Assembly (NCBI RefSeq): GCF_012272825.1
Contig: NZ_JAAWWS010000153.1
Location: 92,218-156,217 of the forward strand
Direction: 5' to 3'
Length of the DNA: 64,000 nucleotides
DNA from: Wenzhouxiangella sp. XN79A
GTDB lineage: Bacteria > Pseudomonadota > Gammaproteobacteria > Xanthomonadales > Wenzhouxiangellaceae
Shown here: piece after piece, positions 28,660-38,671 of the stretch
How the letters are laid out: every line of letters begins with the position of its first letter
Position numbering within the stretch: the first letter of the stretch is position 1
The notes under the pieces: model-generated
What the model saw: only the letters and a program-made list of their open reading frames with translations
Databases searched by the model: none
What the model was told of the DNA's origin: nothing
Program-made: the position numbers and the translations under genes

Positions 28660-29442
28660 TCATCGCGGCGCGGGCGCCTCCAGGCGACGGGCGATGTACA
28701 TTCCGTAGCTGTAATGCGCGCCGCAGCGCCGATAGCGCTCGATCTCTTCGTGTTCGCGCTGAACGATCCCTCGGGCGGCCGGCGAGTTGCCGTGACGCTC
28801 CAGAAACGCGTCGAACCCCTTCTCCAGCGGTCGGTAGTAGCCTTCGAGCCAGCACTCCGGCGGCAGCGTGAAGTAGCCGATCGGCGAATACCCGGCCTGC
28901 TCGAGCACGCCGATCTTTGCCGAGGCCAGGTCGATCTCGGGATAGACCTCGTCCCAGAAGACCTGGAGGTCGTCGGGCCGCGACGACGTGGTCCAGGTGA
29001 TCTCGCTGACCACCAGCACACCGCCGGGCTTCAGCAGGCGGCGCCAGTCCCGCACGCCGCGCTCGAAGCCGAGGTTGTAGATCGCGCCTTCCGACCACAG
29101 CACATCGAACCGGCCGTCACGGAACCGTCCATCGTCGGCGCGCAGATCGTCGATCGAGGCCTTCACCGTCTCGATGCGATCGGCCACGCCCTCGTCGCGA
29201 GCGTGTCGCTCGAGCTCGTCGAGGAACGGCTGGCCGAAATCCACCGCCGTGACCCACGCATCAAGGACTTCGGCCAGCACCCGCGCCGACGCGCCGGTGC
29301 CGCAGCCGAGATCGGCGATCCGGAGCGGCCGATCGGGAGTCAGCCCGGCCAGCTCGATGGCCCGAAGCGTCGCCGCACGGCTTCCCGGACCCTGTCGCGG
29401 GTTGCGGCGGTGGAGATCGAACAGCAAGTCCAACTCGTCCAT
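28660..29442 (-). CDS. Class I SAM-dependent methyltransferase
   Basis: A 260-residue methyltransferase. The SAM-binding motif IADLGCGTGAS is at residues 42-52; VTAVDFGQPFLDEL is motif II and DVLWSEGAIYNLGFERG is the post-motif loop. ATG 29442 was chosen because it opens directly into the family N-terminus; the ORF continues upstream to 29832 with unrelated sequence. The acceptor substrate is unknown. It belongs to the UbiE/Mtf-like group by pattern only. Stop to MAPEG start is 31 bases, so the genes are likely co-transcribed. Confidence 0.88.
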   Translation of the reverse strand: MDELDLLFDLHRRNPRQGPGSRAATLRAIELAGLTPDRPLRIADLGCGTGASARVLAEVLDAWVTAVDFGQPFLDELERHARDEGVADRIETVKASIDDLRADDGRFRDGRFDVLWSEGAIYNLGFERGVRDWRRLLKPGGVLVVSEITWTTSSRPDDLQVFWDEVYPEIDLASAKIGVLEQAGYSPIGYFTLPPECWLEGYYRPLEKGFDAFLERHGNSPAARGIVQREHEEIERYRRCGAHYSYGMYIARRLEAPAPR

Positions 29443-29956
29443 TTTCGATTCCCGGAGGCCGACAGTGCGTTGCCGCGCCGGCGAGTGTACCCCGCCACTC
29501 GTCGTGTGACGTACGGAGTGCGCCTGAATCGACAGTGCAAGGCGTAGCCCGCAGTGAAGCGCCAGCCCTCTGCAAGGGACGCAAGGCCGCAATGTCGGTT
29601 CCGGCGCGCTCCTCGAAGGGCGAGCCCGAGCGCCTTCATCCGCGGCGTTCTGTCGCCTGGAAAGGACGCAGCCGTTCCCTGCGAGACAGGCCTTGCAGCC
29701 AAACGCTCTCCGACTCGCCACACCGCACACAATGAGTGGTAGCGAACGATCCGCATGGCCCACTAGCCCATCGCGGACGAAGACCCCGGCCCGGAACGGT
29801 CCGGAACAGGTTTTCTGAATTTTTTCAAGCACTTGAATCGATTCTTGCGCCCGACTTCAGAACGATTCCGAATGTTTTGCCCGGTCTTCAGGACCTTTCG
29901 GGCCCCGATCCGCATGCTGCCCGCCAGGCTCATCGACGTCCACGGGAAGCACCGCC
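29443..29956. other. Intergenic stretch, no supported gene
   Basis: About 510 bases between divergent genes. Small ORFs on both strands have no recognisable family and overlap one another. AT-rich sequence around 29815-29870 may carry the RND operon promoter; no box pair was convincing. Confidence 0.5.
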
Positions 29957-32900
29957 ATGAACCTCTTCAAGGCCAGTCACGCCAACCCGATCGCGACCAT
30001 CGTCGCGTTCCTCATCCTGTGCATTCTCGGCATTGCCGCCCTGCAGCGCCTGCCGGTGCAGCTCACGCCGAACCTGGACCGTCCGACGATCAGCATCCTG
30101 AACTTCTGGCGCGCGGCCGCACCGGCCGAACTGGAGTCGGAAATCGTCCAACCGCAGGAAGAGCAACTGCGCAATGTCCCGGGACTGGAGGAGATCCGCT
30201 CGTCGGTGCGCGGCGGAATGAGCATCACGATGCTCGAGTTCGCGGTCGGCACCGACATGCAGTCGAAGTTCATGGATGTGGTCAATGCGCTGAACCAGGT
30301 CGGTTCGCGCCCCCGCGACGCTGAAGAGCCGATGGTCAGCCTCGGCGGACTCGAGCAGCCGCTGGCCAGCATGATGATCCGCAAGACCGACCCGGCCGGC
30401 CGCGGCGACTTCACCGCTGAACAGTCGTTGATCGAGCAGACCGTGGCGCCGGCCCTTCGCGAGATTCCCGGCGTGATCAAGGTCGAGCTCAACAGCTTCC
30501 GGCGCCCCCAGCTCCTGATCGAGTTCGACCCCTACCGGATGGCGGCCCTGGGTCTTTCGCTGGACGACCTTCTTGCTCGAATCCGCAGCGCCGGCAACGT
30601 CTCGGGCGGTTTCGCCTCGGTCGGCCGTCGCGATTACACGGTGCGTTTCCAGGGCCAGTACGCCATCGACGAATGGTCCGGCATGATCGTGACCTGGAAC
30701 GACGGCCGTCCGGTCCACCTCGCCGATGTCGCCACGGTCCGCGAGTCCTTCGAGGAGCAGCGAGGGTTCGCCTACCGGGACGGCACTCCGGCGTTCTACG
30801 TCCAGATCTATCCGGCCGCCAATGCCAATACCGTCGCGATCATGGACGAGGTCAGGCGGCGGATCGACCGTCTGAACCGGGACACACTCGAACCGGCCGG
30901 CATGACGATGGTGCTGAGCTTCGATCCGGCCGAACACATCCAGCGCGCCGTGGCGCTGGTCAAGGGCAACCTGGGACTCGGCATCGCGCTGGCCATGGGC
31001 CTGCTCTACCTCATGCTGCGCGGCTTCCGCGCCACCCTGCTGATCGCGATGACGATTCCTGTCTCGCTGCTTGCCTCGCTGCTGGTGCTCGACCTGCTCG
31101 ATCGCAGCCTGAACATCATCTCGCTGGCCGGCCTGGCGTTCGCCGTCGGCCTGGTGCTGGACGCCGCCATCGTGGTCCAGGAGAACATCGTGCGCTTGTT
31201 GCAGCACGGCCAACCGCTGAAGCGCGCCGCGCTGAACGGGACGCTCCAGGTCGCACCGGCCCTGTTCGCATCCACCCTGACCACGGTGGCCATCTTCACG
31301 CCGATCGTCTTCATGCAGGGCGTCGAAGGCCAGCTGTTCTACGACCTGGCCGTGAGCATGGCCGTCGCGGTCTGCGCGTCGATGGCCGCCGCCTTCTTCC
31401 TGATTCCCGTGGTGACCGGCGTGGTTCTTCGCCGCAGCGACGATATCGGGCAGCCGCCGCGCTTCTGGCACAGGCTGGCGCGGCGCTACCTGGCCATGAC
31501 CGCGACCGACCGGCGCGCCGTCACCTGGCTGCTGCTGCTGGGGCCGGGTGCGGTACTGGCCATCGTGCTGCTCGCCCCGCGCACGGACTTTCTGCCCGAA
31601 GCTCGCTGGGAAGGCATCATGACGGTGTTCTCGATGCCGCCCGGGGCCAGTTACCAGGCCATGGAGCGGGAAATCGGGCGGACGCTGGTCGAGCGGCTGG
31701 AGCCGCACCGCACCGGCCAGGCCCACCCCGCCATCCGCGGCTACAACCTGGCCATGACCGAAGGCGGCAAGATCCTGTTCGTCTACCCCGAGGACCCCGG
31801 CGAAGTCGATGCCGTGCTCCGGCTGCTGCGCGAGGAGATCCTCGTCGGCCTGCCCGACACGCGCGCCTTCTCGTTCCAATCCTCGCTGCTCGATCTCAAT
31901 GCCGGCAGCAGCCGCGGCGTCTACCTGAATTTCAACGGCGAACTGGACCCCGGCTCGCGAGCGGTAGTCGCCGACACCATGACTCGGCTGGGCGAGGCCC
32001 TGCCGGGCGCGAACATCCGGCCGCTGCCCGGTCTGCGCGAAGCACAGCCGGAATTGGTCCTGCTGCCCGACGACCGGATGCTGGGGCAGGCCGGTGTCGA
32101 TCGTGCAACGGTCGGGACCATGGTGCGCGCCGTCACCAGCGGCGTCTACGCCGGTGAATTCTTCGACGGCAGCGAGCGCCGTGACATCATCGTGCGGGCG
32201 CCGCGCTGGCAAACGCCCGATGAACTCCAGGCCGTACCCATCCACACGCCGCTGGCCGGCGCACAGACCCTGGGCCAGCTGACCGTGACCCGGCGCGGTG
32301 CCGGGCCGACCCAGCTGCGCCGGTTCAATGGCGAACGCGCCCTGACGCTCGCCATCACGCCGCCGGACGACATGTCGCTGGAAGAGGCCCTGGAGCGCAT
32401 CCGTCCCATCATGGCCGAGGCCGGACAGGCGGTGTCCGAAGGCGTTCACCTGACGCTGTCCGGCGGCTCCGACGACCTGGCCGAGACCATCCGCACGATG
32501 ACCTGGAATTTCGCCTTCGCGGTACTGGTGCTGTTCCTTCTCATGACGGCGCTGTTCCGGTCCTCGCTGGACAGCCTGCTGGTTCTGGCATCGATGCCGC
32601 TGGCACTGGCCGGAGGCGTACTCGGCCTGCGTGCGCTGAACCTGCTCGCATTCCAGTCACTGGACCTGCTGACGATGATCGGCTTCGTGATCCTGATGGG
32701 GCTGGTCGTCAACAACGCGATCCTGCTGATCGACCGCGCTCGCCGCGCAGTTGCCGAGGGCCTGGCGGAGGACGAAGCGCTGCGGATGGCCATCGAAAGC
32801 CGGGTTCGTCCGATCTGGATGAGCACACTGACCTCGGTGGTCGGCATGCTGCCGCTGGTCCTCGTGCCCGGCGCCGGCAGCGAGATCTACCGCGGCCTGG

Positions 32901-33037
32901 CCGTGGTCATCGTCGGCGGCATGCTCGCCAGCACCCTGTTTACCAGTCTGTTCATGGCCTCGGCCCTGCGGCTGCGGATGCGGGTCCGGCAGCTGGTACG
33001 GCGCGGCGCGCTCGAACCGATGCCTGCCGCGTCCTGA
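29957..33037 (+). CDS. RND efflux permease (HAE1/AcrB-like)
   Basis: A 1026-residue inner-membrane pump of the resistance-nodulation-division family. It has twelve helices with two large periplasmic loops. The helix-4 motif is GLVLDAAIVVQENIVR near residue 400, keeping one of the two Asp residues found in AcrB. Helix 10 has GLVVNNAILLIDRAR near residue 918, with Asn in place of the AcrB Lys, a common variant in this branch. It is followed after 34 bases by its membrane-fusion adaptor. No TolC gene is adjacent, so it may share one. Confidence 0.94.
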   Translation: MNLFKASHANPIATIVAFLILCILGIAALQRLPVQLTPNLDRPTISILNFWRAAAPAELESEIVQPQEEQLRNVPGLEEIRSSVRGGMSITMLEFAVGTDMQSKFMDVVNALNQVGSRPRDAEEPMVSLGGLEQPLASMMIRKTDPAGRGDFTAEQSLIEQTVAPALREIPGVIKVELNSFRRPQLLIEFDPYRMAALGLSLDDLLARIRSAGNVSGGFASVGRRDYTVRFQGQYAIDEWSGMIVTWNDGRPVHLADVATVRESFEEQRGFAYRDGTPAFYVQIYPAANANTVAIMDEVRRRIDRLNRDTLEPAGMTMVLSFDPAEHIQRAVALVKGNLGLGIALAMGLLYLMLRGFRATLLIAMTIPVSLLASLLVLDLLDRSLNIISLAGLAFAVGLVLDAAIVVQENIVRLLQHGQPLKRAALNGTLQVAPALFASTLTTVAIFTPIVFMQGVEGQLFYDLAVSMAVAVCASMAAAFFLIPVVTGVVLRRSDDIGQPPRFWHRLARRYLAMTATDRRAVTWLLLLGPGAVLAIVLLAPRTDFLPEARWEGIMTVFSMPPGASYQAMEREIGRTLVERLEPHRTGQAHPAIRGYNLAMTEGGKILFVYPEDPGEVDAVLRLLREEILVGLPDTRAFSFQSSLLDLNAGSSRGVYLNFNGELDPGSRAVVADTMTRLGEALPGANIRPLPGLREAQPELVLLPDDRMLGQAGVDRATVGTMVRAVTSGVYAGEFFDGSERRDIIVRAPRWQTPDELQAVPIHTPLAGAQTLGQLTVTRRGAGPTQLRRFNGERALTLAITPPDDMSLEEALERIRPIMAEAGQAVSEGVHLTLSGGSDDLAETIRTMTWNFAFAVLVLFLLMTALFRSSLDSLLVLASMPLALAGGVLGLRALNLLAFQSLDLLTMIGFVILMGLVVNNAILLIDRARRAVAEGLAEDEALRMAIESRVRPIWMSTLTSVVGMLPLVLVPGAGSEIYRGLAVVIVGGMLASTLFTSLFMASALRLRMRVRQLVRRGALEPMPAAS

Positions 33038-33071
33038 TTCCTTCATTCCTCGTTGCACAAGGAGATCCACG

Positions 33072-34184
33072 ATGAAAACGCTTCCCATGCCGACCCTCGT
33101 TCTGGTCCTGACCGTGCTGTGTATCGCCCCGCCCTTCTCCGTCGCGCAGGACGCGCCCGTGGTGTCCGTCGGGACGGTGGAATCCAGACAGTTGGCGCCC
33201 ACACTGAGCGTCACGGGCACCGTACAGAGTCGTTTCGACGCTTCGCTCTCGGCCGGCGTGTCGGGCTCGCTGGTCTGGGTGGCCGAGCCCGGAACGCGCA
33301 TCGCCGAAGGCGACGCTGTCGCGCGCCTGGACGCACGTCCGTTCGAGCACGCCGTGCGAGAGCTGGACGCGAAGATGGAGCGCAACTCGATTCGCATCCG
33401 CCGACTGGAGCAGGACCTTCGGCGCTACGAGCAACTTCACGAGCAGCATTCCATCGCCGCGCGCGAAGTGGACGAACTTGCCGCCGAGCTGGACATCGCG
33501 CGCACCGATCTCGCCCTGCTTCGCGTCGCGCGCGATCGCGCCCGCGACGAACTGGAACGCACCACCATCGTCGCACCGTTCTCCGGCGTGGTCAGCGAAC
33601 GACTGCAGCAGCGCGGCGAAGCGATCTCGGCAACGCAGCCTGTCGCGCGCCTGGTGAGCACCGACGCGCTGGAAATCAAGTTCCACGGGCCATTGCAGCA
33701 CAGCCGCCTGCCCGGCCGGACCGGCAGTCTGGACGTCACCGCCGACGGGCACGCGATGGCCTTGCCGGTGCGTGCGACCGTTCCGGTCAGTGATTCGCAG
33801 TCGCAGTCCTTCGTCGGCTTTCTCGAAGTGCCCGTCGATGCCGCCCAGCGGCTGCAGATCGGCCAACTGGTGCGCGTGGCCCTGCCCACCGCCCTGCCGA
33901 CCGGCAATCCGGTGGTGCCGCGCGATGCGCTGATCATCCAGGCGGCATCCGACCGACCGGCGGATCAAGGCCCGGCCACGCATGTCTTCGTACTCGATGA
34001 CGACGATCGCGCACAGGCCGTGCCGGTGAGCATCGTCGCCGAGCACGGAGACCGGGTCGGGGTGTCCGGTGCGCTGCAGACAGGCCAGCGCGTGATCGTC
34101 CGCGGCGCCGAAACGCTGCAAAACGGCCAGCGGGTGCAGGTGCTCTCGGCCGAGCAGTTTCCCCTCAGCAGCGCGCGCGGCTGA
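33072..34184 (+). CDS. RND periplasmic adaptor (membrane fusion protein)
   Basis: A 370-residue HlyD-type adaptor. AAGGAG precedes ATG 33072. The signal peptide runs to about residue 26. A split lipoyl domain flanks a coiled-coil hairpin (about residues 95-160, EQHSIAAREVDELAAELDIA) with TTIVAPFSGVVSERL as the second lipoyl half, followed by the beta-barrel and membrane-proximal domains. It links the RND pump just upstream to an outer-membrane channel. It is convergent with the winged-helix/TPR regulator, with only 15 bases between stops. Confidence 0.92.
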   Translation: MKTLPMPTLVLVLTVLCIAPPFSVAQDAPVVSVGTVESRQLAPTLSVTGTVQSRFDASLSAGVSGSLVWVAEPGTRIAEGDAVARLDARPFEHAVRELDAKMERNSIRIRRLEQDLRRYEQLHEQHSIAAREVDELAAELDIARTDLALLRVARDRARDELERTTIVAPFSGVVSERLQQRGEAISATQPVARLVSTDALEIKFHGPLQHSRLPGRTGSLDVTADGHAMALPVRATVPVSDSQSQSFVGFLEVPVDAAQRLQIGQLVRVALPTALPTGNPVVPRDALIIQAASDRPADQGPATHVFVLDDDDRAQAVPVSIVAEHGDRVGVSGALQTGQRVIVRGAETLQNGQRVQVLSAEQFPLSSARG

Positions 34185-34199
34185 TATCGCGCCGCTCGG

Positions 34200-35657
34200 T
34201 CAGGCGCTGCCTGGATCGTCGACCTGCCACGGTAGGCGATCCAGCAGCGCCTTGAACCCGGGCAGTTCGCGCAGCGGATCATAGTGCGGATCGACCGCGA
34301 TCAACAGGACCTGGGGCTGGCGCTCTTCGAAGGCGCGCTCCAGCCAGTCCAGCGCCTCCTGCTCGCGCCCGGCGGTCACCGCGTAGCGTGCCCAGGCCAT
34401 CGGCGGACGATAGTGCCCGACATTGGTTTCGAAACGATCGTCGAGAAGCTCGTCGAACAGTCGCTGCAAACCCTGCTCCCGATAGAGGGCCTCATAGCGC
34501 TGAATCCGCGCCGCATCCACGCCTTCGGCACGCATGATGATGCGCAGCTGCCGGAACGCCAGCGGATCGTCGCCGAGCAGCAGCGCCACTCGATGCAGGA
34601 TCTTGTGGGTGGACTCCGATTCGGCTTCGGACGTCGCCAGGCGACGCGTTTCGTCCAGCGCACGTTCGAGTTCGCCGCGCATCAGGTAGAGAAACGACAT
34701 ATTGATGAACCGGTACCAGGCCGGATCGGCCTCACGCAGCCGCACCAGCACGGCCTCGGCCCGCTCGAACTCGCCCAGCGTCAGCAGAAGCTCGGTATAC
34801 GGCAGGTAGTGTTCCGGGTTGTCCGGCTCGGCGCGAATCGCCTCGCGGAACGCCATCTCCGCACCGACCATGTCCCAGTCGGCCAGGAAGCGCAGCTCGG
34901 CCAACCGGATCCAGGCCCGGGCGTTGTCCGGGTCCATGTCCAGTACGTGCTCGAGCAGCGCCAGCACCTCGTCCCGGTACAGTTCGATGTCCAGGTGACC
35001 GGTCGCCGCACTGAGTTGCATCTTGGCCTCGGCGATGCCCAGATAGGCCGACACCTCGCCCGGCCGTCGCTCCAGGATGAGCCGGAAGTCGGCGATGGCC
35101 CGGCGCAGTTCGGCCGGATCCTCGCTGTCCAGTCGTTGGGCGGCTCGCGCGCCCAGTTCGCCCAGCTCACCGGTGGCCGGCGGCCCGGCATCGTGAAGCC
35201 GGCCGTCCGGCGCCGCCCACCAGATCGCAACGCCCAGCGCAACTGCAGCCACGACAACGCCGACGGCCCCGGCCGGCTGCAGGCTCCGCCGCCACGAGGC
35301 GCGCGGCCCGGGACGCTCACGCGGTCCGACCGTTGGTTCGCGCTTCACGGCCGGCAACCACAGATAGCCGGTGCCGGTGACGGTGCGGATGTAACGCGGC
35401 GCGGCCGCGCGATCACCGAGTGCACGGCGCAATTTGCTCACCGCGACCGACAGACTGTCCTCGTTGACCACGCGGCCGGGCCAGATTTCCTCGAGCAGCC
35501 AGCTCTTGGTCAGCACCTGACGCGGCCGCCGGCAGAAGGCCTGCAGCAGGTCGGCGACCTTCTGTTCCAGCACGACGTCCTGTCCGTCGATGCGCAGATG
35601 GCAGGACGCCGGGCAGAACTCGGCGCCGGCGAATCGGTACCGGACTCGTTCATTCAA
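34200..35657 (-). CDS. CadC/ToxR-like winged-helix regulator with TM helix and TPR domain
   Basis: 485 residues. The N-terminal OmpR/PhoB-type winged helix (about 1-105; KVADLLQAFCRRPRQVLTK...NEDSLSVAVSKLRRALGD...TGTGYLW) is followed by one TM helix (about 128-150) and a periplasmic tetratricopeptide-like region (about 170-480). This is the one-component architecture of CadC/ToxR regulators, which sense across the membrane without phosphorylation. It faces the RND pump genes tail to tail, which may hint at control of them. That link is inference; no operator was identified. Confidence 0.88.
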   Translation of the reverse strand: MNERVRYRFAGAEFCPASCHLRIDGQDVVLEQKVADLLQAFCRRPRQVLTKSWLLEEIWPGRVVNEDSLSVAVSKLRRALGDRAAAPRYIRTVTGTGYLWLPAVKREPTVGPRERPGPRASWRRSLQPAGAVGVVVAAVALGVAIWWAAPDGRLHDAGPPATGELGELGARAAQRLDSEDPAELRRAIADFRLILERRPGEVSAYLGIAEAKMQLSAATGHLDIELYRDEVLALLEHVLDMDPDNARAWIRLAELRFLADWDMVGAEMAFREAIRAEPDNPEHYLPYTELLLTLGEFERAEAVLVRLREADPAWYRFINMSFLYLMRGELERALDETRRLATSEAESESTHKILHRVALLLGDDPLAFRQLRIIMRAEGVDAARIQRYEALYREQGLQRLFDELLDDRFETNVGHYRPPMAWARYAVTAGREQEALDWLERAFEERQPQVLLIAVDPHYDPLRELPGFKALLDRLPWQVDDPGSA

Positions 35658-35757
35658 TGTTCTCGATATCCTCGTGCTGGACCGGTACGCCGCAACGCTC
35701 CCGGTTGATGGTTCGGACGATCGTCATGCCACAGCGTCACGCAGGGGTTCGACGATG

Positions 35758-36753
35758 CTACTCGCGCGGCGGAGAACCGTGCATGTGGCTTCGGTCATGA
35801 TTCGAAGCGGCGATGCGCCGACCGACCCGCCAGGCATAGCCCGACAATGCCAGCAGCACCAGGCCGAACGCGATCAGCGCGATCGGCCAGCCGAACACGT
35901 CGGCGAAATATTCGCCGGTGTAGTACCCGAGGCAGGCCAGCATGATCCCGACGCCGGCGACCAGCAGCGCGCGACGGGCGACATGGACGCTGAGCTGGAT
36001 GATCAGGGCGGCGAAGGCGATCAACAGCAGGTCGGCCGGGAAGGACCCTTCGACGACCTCGAACAGGCCGAACGCGGCCATGACGGCGTAGCTCACCCAG
36101 GCCAGTCCGCACAGGCCATGCCACGGCGTACGCTCCAGCCCGAAGCTCAGCAGCAGCCCCGAACCGCCCAGCATCAGCGCGACCCATTCGCCGTCCACAT
36201 CCAGCCAGGCCAGCGCCGCGCTCAGGAACAGCGTGCCGGCGACCAACAGCAGGAACAGCAGGTCGGCGCGCTTGACGCCGGCGAACAGCGCGCCGAACTG
36301 CACGGCCATCGCACCGAACACCAGCATCGCATCCAGCGCATCGTCGAAGCCGGTCGGGTATTCGTCAAGCAGCACGAACAGGCCGGCGGTCTGGAACAGC
36401 CCGGCGACCAGCAACAGCGGGGAGGCGGCCCGCTCGAAGGCTTCGTCGCGATCGGCGACCAGGCCGAGCGCCAGCAGCACCGCGCCGGATCCGAACACCG
36501 CGACCACCCGCGCGAACGGCGCCAGGTCGGACCAGATCAACTGCAGCAGGCCGACCAGACCGGCCAGCACGAACAACCCGCCAACCAGCGCCAGCAACGT
36601 GCGGACCCGATCCGGCGCGCCGGCTGCCCGCGCCTGCGGTCCGCCGGCCAGGGCCGTGCCGATCTCGTCCGGGCCGATTTCGAAGTGTCGGGCCAGCTCG
36701 GCGATGCGCGCCAGCGCCTCGGCCCGGTCGGTTGGCTCGGGTCCGGCGCTCAT
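35758..36753 (-). CDS. DUF2157-like multi-helix membrane protein
   Basis: 331 residues. A soluble N-terminal helix bundle (about residues 1-50, DRAEALARIAELARHFEIG) precedes about nine hydrophobic helices. The layout and start resemble DUF2157 membrane proteins of unknown function. ATG 36753 overlaps the upstream gene stop by four bases (ATGA), so the two are translationally coupled. The gene ends in a His/Arg-rich cytoplasmic tail. Family assignment is by pattern only. Confidence 0.75.
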   Translation of the reverse strand: MSAGPEPTDRAEALARIAELARHFEIGPDEIGTALAGGPQARAAGAPDRVRTLLALVGGLFVLAGLVGLLQLIWSDLAPFARVVAVFGSGAVLLALGLVADRDEAFERAASPLLLVAGLFQTAGLFVLLDEYPTGFDDALDAMLVFGAMAVQFGALFAGVKRADLLFLLLVAGTLFLSAALAWLDVDGEWVALMLGGSGLLLSFGLERTPWHGLCGLAWVSYAVMAAFGLFEVVEGSFPADLLLIAFAALIIQLSVHVARRALLVAGVGIMLACLGYYTGEYFADVFGWPIALIAFGLVLLALSGYAWRVGRRIAASNHDRSHMHGSPPRE

Positions 36754-37340
36754 GGGCCGACCACCCAGGCGATGAAGCCGGGCCAGGCGCCGTAGGGCTG
36801 CGGGTGACCCGGCACGTCGAACCCGACGCCGTCGAGCTCCAGCCGGTAGCGAGCCCGGCCGCGGCCAAAGCCGAACACGTCACGGAACAGGCCACTCCCG
36901 GAGCGCCGATCGATGACCAGTCGGGCGCCCCCGGGCGAAATCGGCGAGCGATCCAGTTCGAGCCGGCGCAGCGCCGGCGGCAGCACCAGGGGCGTTCGTC
37001 CGCTGCCATCGTCCGGCGCCTCGACATCGAGCACATGACGTTGCAGCGACCCGTCGCGCGGGTCGTGGATTGCCAATTCCAGCGACGCCCCGGCACGCCG
37101 ACGCCGGTGCACTTCGCTGTCGGGGACCTCGAGCGCGAGGCCCAGGCGCCCGTCGGCGACATCGACGATCAGGTGTTGCTGCACGACCCGGTCGGCCGAA
37201 AAGACATACAGCACCGGCGTCGTCGGCCGTTCCCCACCCCAGCGCTTTACCGTCTGCACGACCAGCACCAGTATCACGAGGAGCAGCGGCAGCGAAACGC
37301 CGAGCACGATGAACGGATTGCGGCGCAGCAAGGTACTCAT
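36750..37340 (-). CDS. Membrane-anchored protein of unknown function
   Basis: 196 residues from ATG 37340. One N-terminal helix (about 10-30, FIVLGVSLPLLLVILVLVVQ) is followed by a beta-rich extracytoplasmic domain containing RDVFGFGRGRARYRLELDG and an aromatic end GAWPGFIAWVVGP. It overlaps the DUF2157-like gene by four bases. The pair resembles loci where a DUF2157 protein is followed by a GDYxxLxY-type partner, but that motif is not clearly present here. No function can be assigned. Confidence 0.7.
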   Translation of the reverse strand: MSTLLRRNPFIVLGVSLPLLLVILVLVVQTVKRWGGERPTTPVLYVFSADRVVQQHLIVDVADGRLGLALEVPDSEVHRRRRAGASLELAIHDPRDGSLQRHVLDVEAPDDGSGRTPLVLPPALRRLELDRSPISPGGARLVIDRRSGSGLFRDVFGFGRGRARYRLELDGVGFDVPGHPQPYGAWPGFIAWVVGP

Positions 37341-37395
37341 GGCAGCCAGCGGTCGATGCGACCGGTCGGGCGTCGACGCTCGGCGTTCGGACCCC

Positions 37396-37854
37396 TCACG
37401 TGGATGCGCGATCGACTTCGTGGCAAAGACGAACCAGTTCATCGCAGTACGACTCCGGACACTCGTGGAGAAGTTCCTGCATGATCGGTCTGCGCTGGAT
37501 CCTTCGGCAGACGAATCGGCTCCGGGCAGCCTGCTCCTCCGGGCGCAGGGATTCCTGCTGGATCACCAGAGGCTCGAGATCATCGAGCACCATTTCGGCC
37601 AGCGTGCGCACTCGCGAGTACCGGGCCTCGTCCGGCCGGATTTCCACGCCGTCGAACCGATAGGCCCTGGGCTCCGGGTGTTCGACCCGCAGGCTCCGGA
37701 TGCCGGACGAATGCCGGTGCAAGGCGGCCTGCGCCGAGACGCGAATCGATGGATTCACTCGGCGAAGCGGATAGATCACCACCGCAAGGCCGGCCAGTTG
37801 GAGCACCAGGCCGCCGAGCAGTGCGATATCACGCAGTTGGAAGTCGAGGTCCAT
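37396..37854 (-). CDS. Hypothetical protein with one N-terminal helix (152 aa)
   Basis: ATG 37854 gives 152 residues. A hydrophobic segment (ALLGGLVLQLAGLAVVIYPL, about 10-29) precedes a charged region with many Arg and Glu and two Cys (FVCRRIQRRP, LLHECPESYC). The ORF continues upstream to 38301 but enters the neighbouring gene. It is not recognised as any family. It sits among co-directional genes with 55- and 68-base gaps, which supports it being real. Coding confidence is moderate. Confidence 0.6.
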   Translation of the reverse strand: MDLDFQLRDIALLGGLVLQLAGLAVVIYPLRRVNPSIRVSAQAALHRHSSGIRSLRVEHPEPRAYRFDGVEIRPDEARYSRVRTLAEMVLDDLEPLVIQQESLRPEEQAARSRFVCRRIQRRPIMQELLHECPESYCDELVRLCHEVDRAST

Positions 37855-37922
37855 CCGGGTTCCGGCCCAGTCCAGTCCGCAAGAACATAGCAGAACGGAA
37901 CCGCGCACAGAGCCCGGAGCCC

Positions 37923-38603
37923 TCAGTTGTGCCGGCAGGCATACCAGAGATGATGGCGGGCGCCCCGGCCCTGCCGATGCGGGCGAACGGTCTCGGCATC
38001 GACGCGGTAGCCCACGCGGCCCAGCCGGCCGGTGAAGCGCGGGTTCGGCGAGGCCGACCAGACCGCAAGAATGCCGCCCGGGCGCAGTGCCCGGTAGGCG
38101 GCACGCAGGCCCGCTTCGCCATACAGCCAGTCGTTCTCCGTCCGGATCAGTCCCTCCGGGCCGTTGTCGACGTCCATCAGGATGGCATCGAAGCCCGCGC
38201 CGGGCTCGCGGACCACGTCGGCCACGTCGCCGACATGAACCATCGTGCGCGGGTCGTTCAGCGGATGGCCGGCGGGCTCGCCGACCGGGCCGCGCATCCA
38301 CTCGACCACCTCCGGGACCAGTTCGGCAACAACGACTTCGGCCTCGCCATCGACGGCCTTCAGCGCAGCGGCCAGGGTGAAACCCATGCCGAGCCCGCCG
38401 ATCAGGATGCGCATGGCTGCGCGCGGGCCCAGCCGCGCGAGTGTGCGCTCGGCCAGCGCGATCTCCGAGCCGTGGACCCGCGTGTTCATCAACTCGCCCC
38501 GTCCCGGAATCGAGATCGCGAATCGATCACCGTGCTCGTGGAGCTTCAGTTCGACATCGGTATCGGGAATGCGGGCGGTACCGAGCAGCGTCGATCGGGG
38601 CAT
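37923..38603 (-). CDS. Spermidine synthase-like methyltransferase-fold protein
   Basis: 226 residues with a spermine/spermidine synthase-type Rossmann fold: a short N-terminal beta domain, then ILIGGLGMGFTLAAALK, VVVAELVPEVVEW, VHVGDVADVV and DAILMDVDNGPEGLI. The Asp needed for polyamine transfer is not obvious, and many such homologues do not make spermidine. ATG 38603 was chosen; an in-frame ATG at 38642 is possible. The C-terminus is short (RGARHHLWYACRHN). It lies 68 bases downstream of the diguanylate cyclase. Confidence 0.82.
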   Translation of the reverse strand: MPRSTLLGTARIPDTDVELKLHEHGDRFAISIPGRGELMNTRVHGSEIALAERTLARLGPRAAMRILIGGLGMGFTLAAALKAVDGEAEVVVAELVPEVVEWMRGPVGEPAGHPLNDPRTMVHVGDVADVVREPGAGFDAILMDVDNGPEGLIRTENDWLYGEAGLRAAYRALRPGGILAVWSASPNPRFTGRLGRVGYRVDAETVRPHRQGRGARHHLWYACRHN

Positions 38604-38671
38604 GCGGGCGTCCGGGGTGCACGGTGCGTCAGTCGGCAGCATACCCGCTCCCGGCCGCGGCGACGGCCGGA

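Noticed and set aside
29930..32449. 839-residue minus-strand ORF over the RND gene
   Set aside because: Antisense shadow; composition typical of GC-rich reverse frames.
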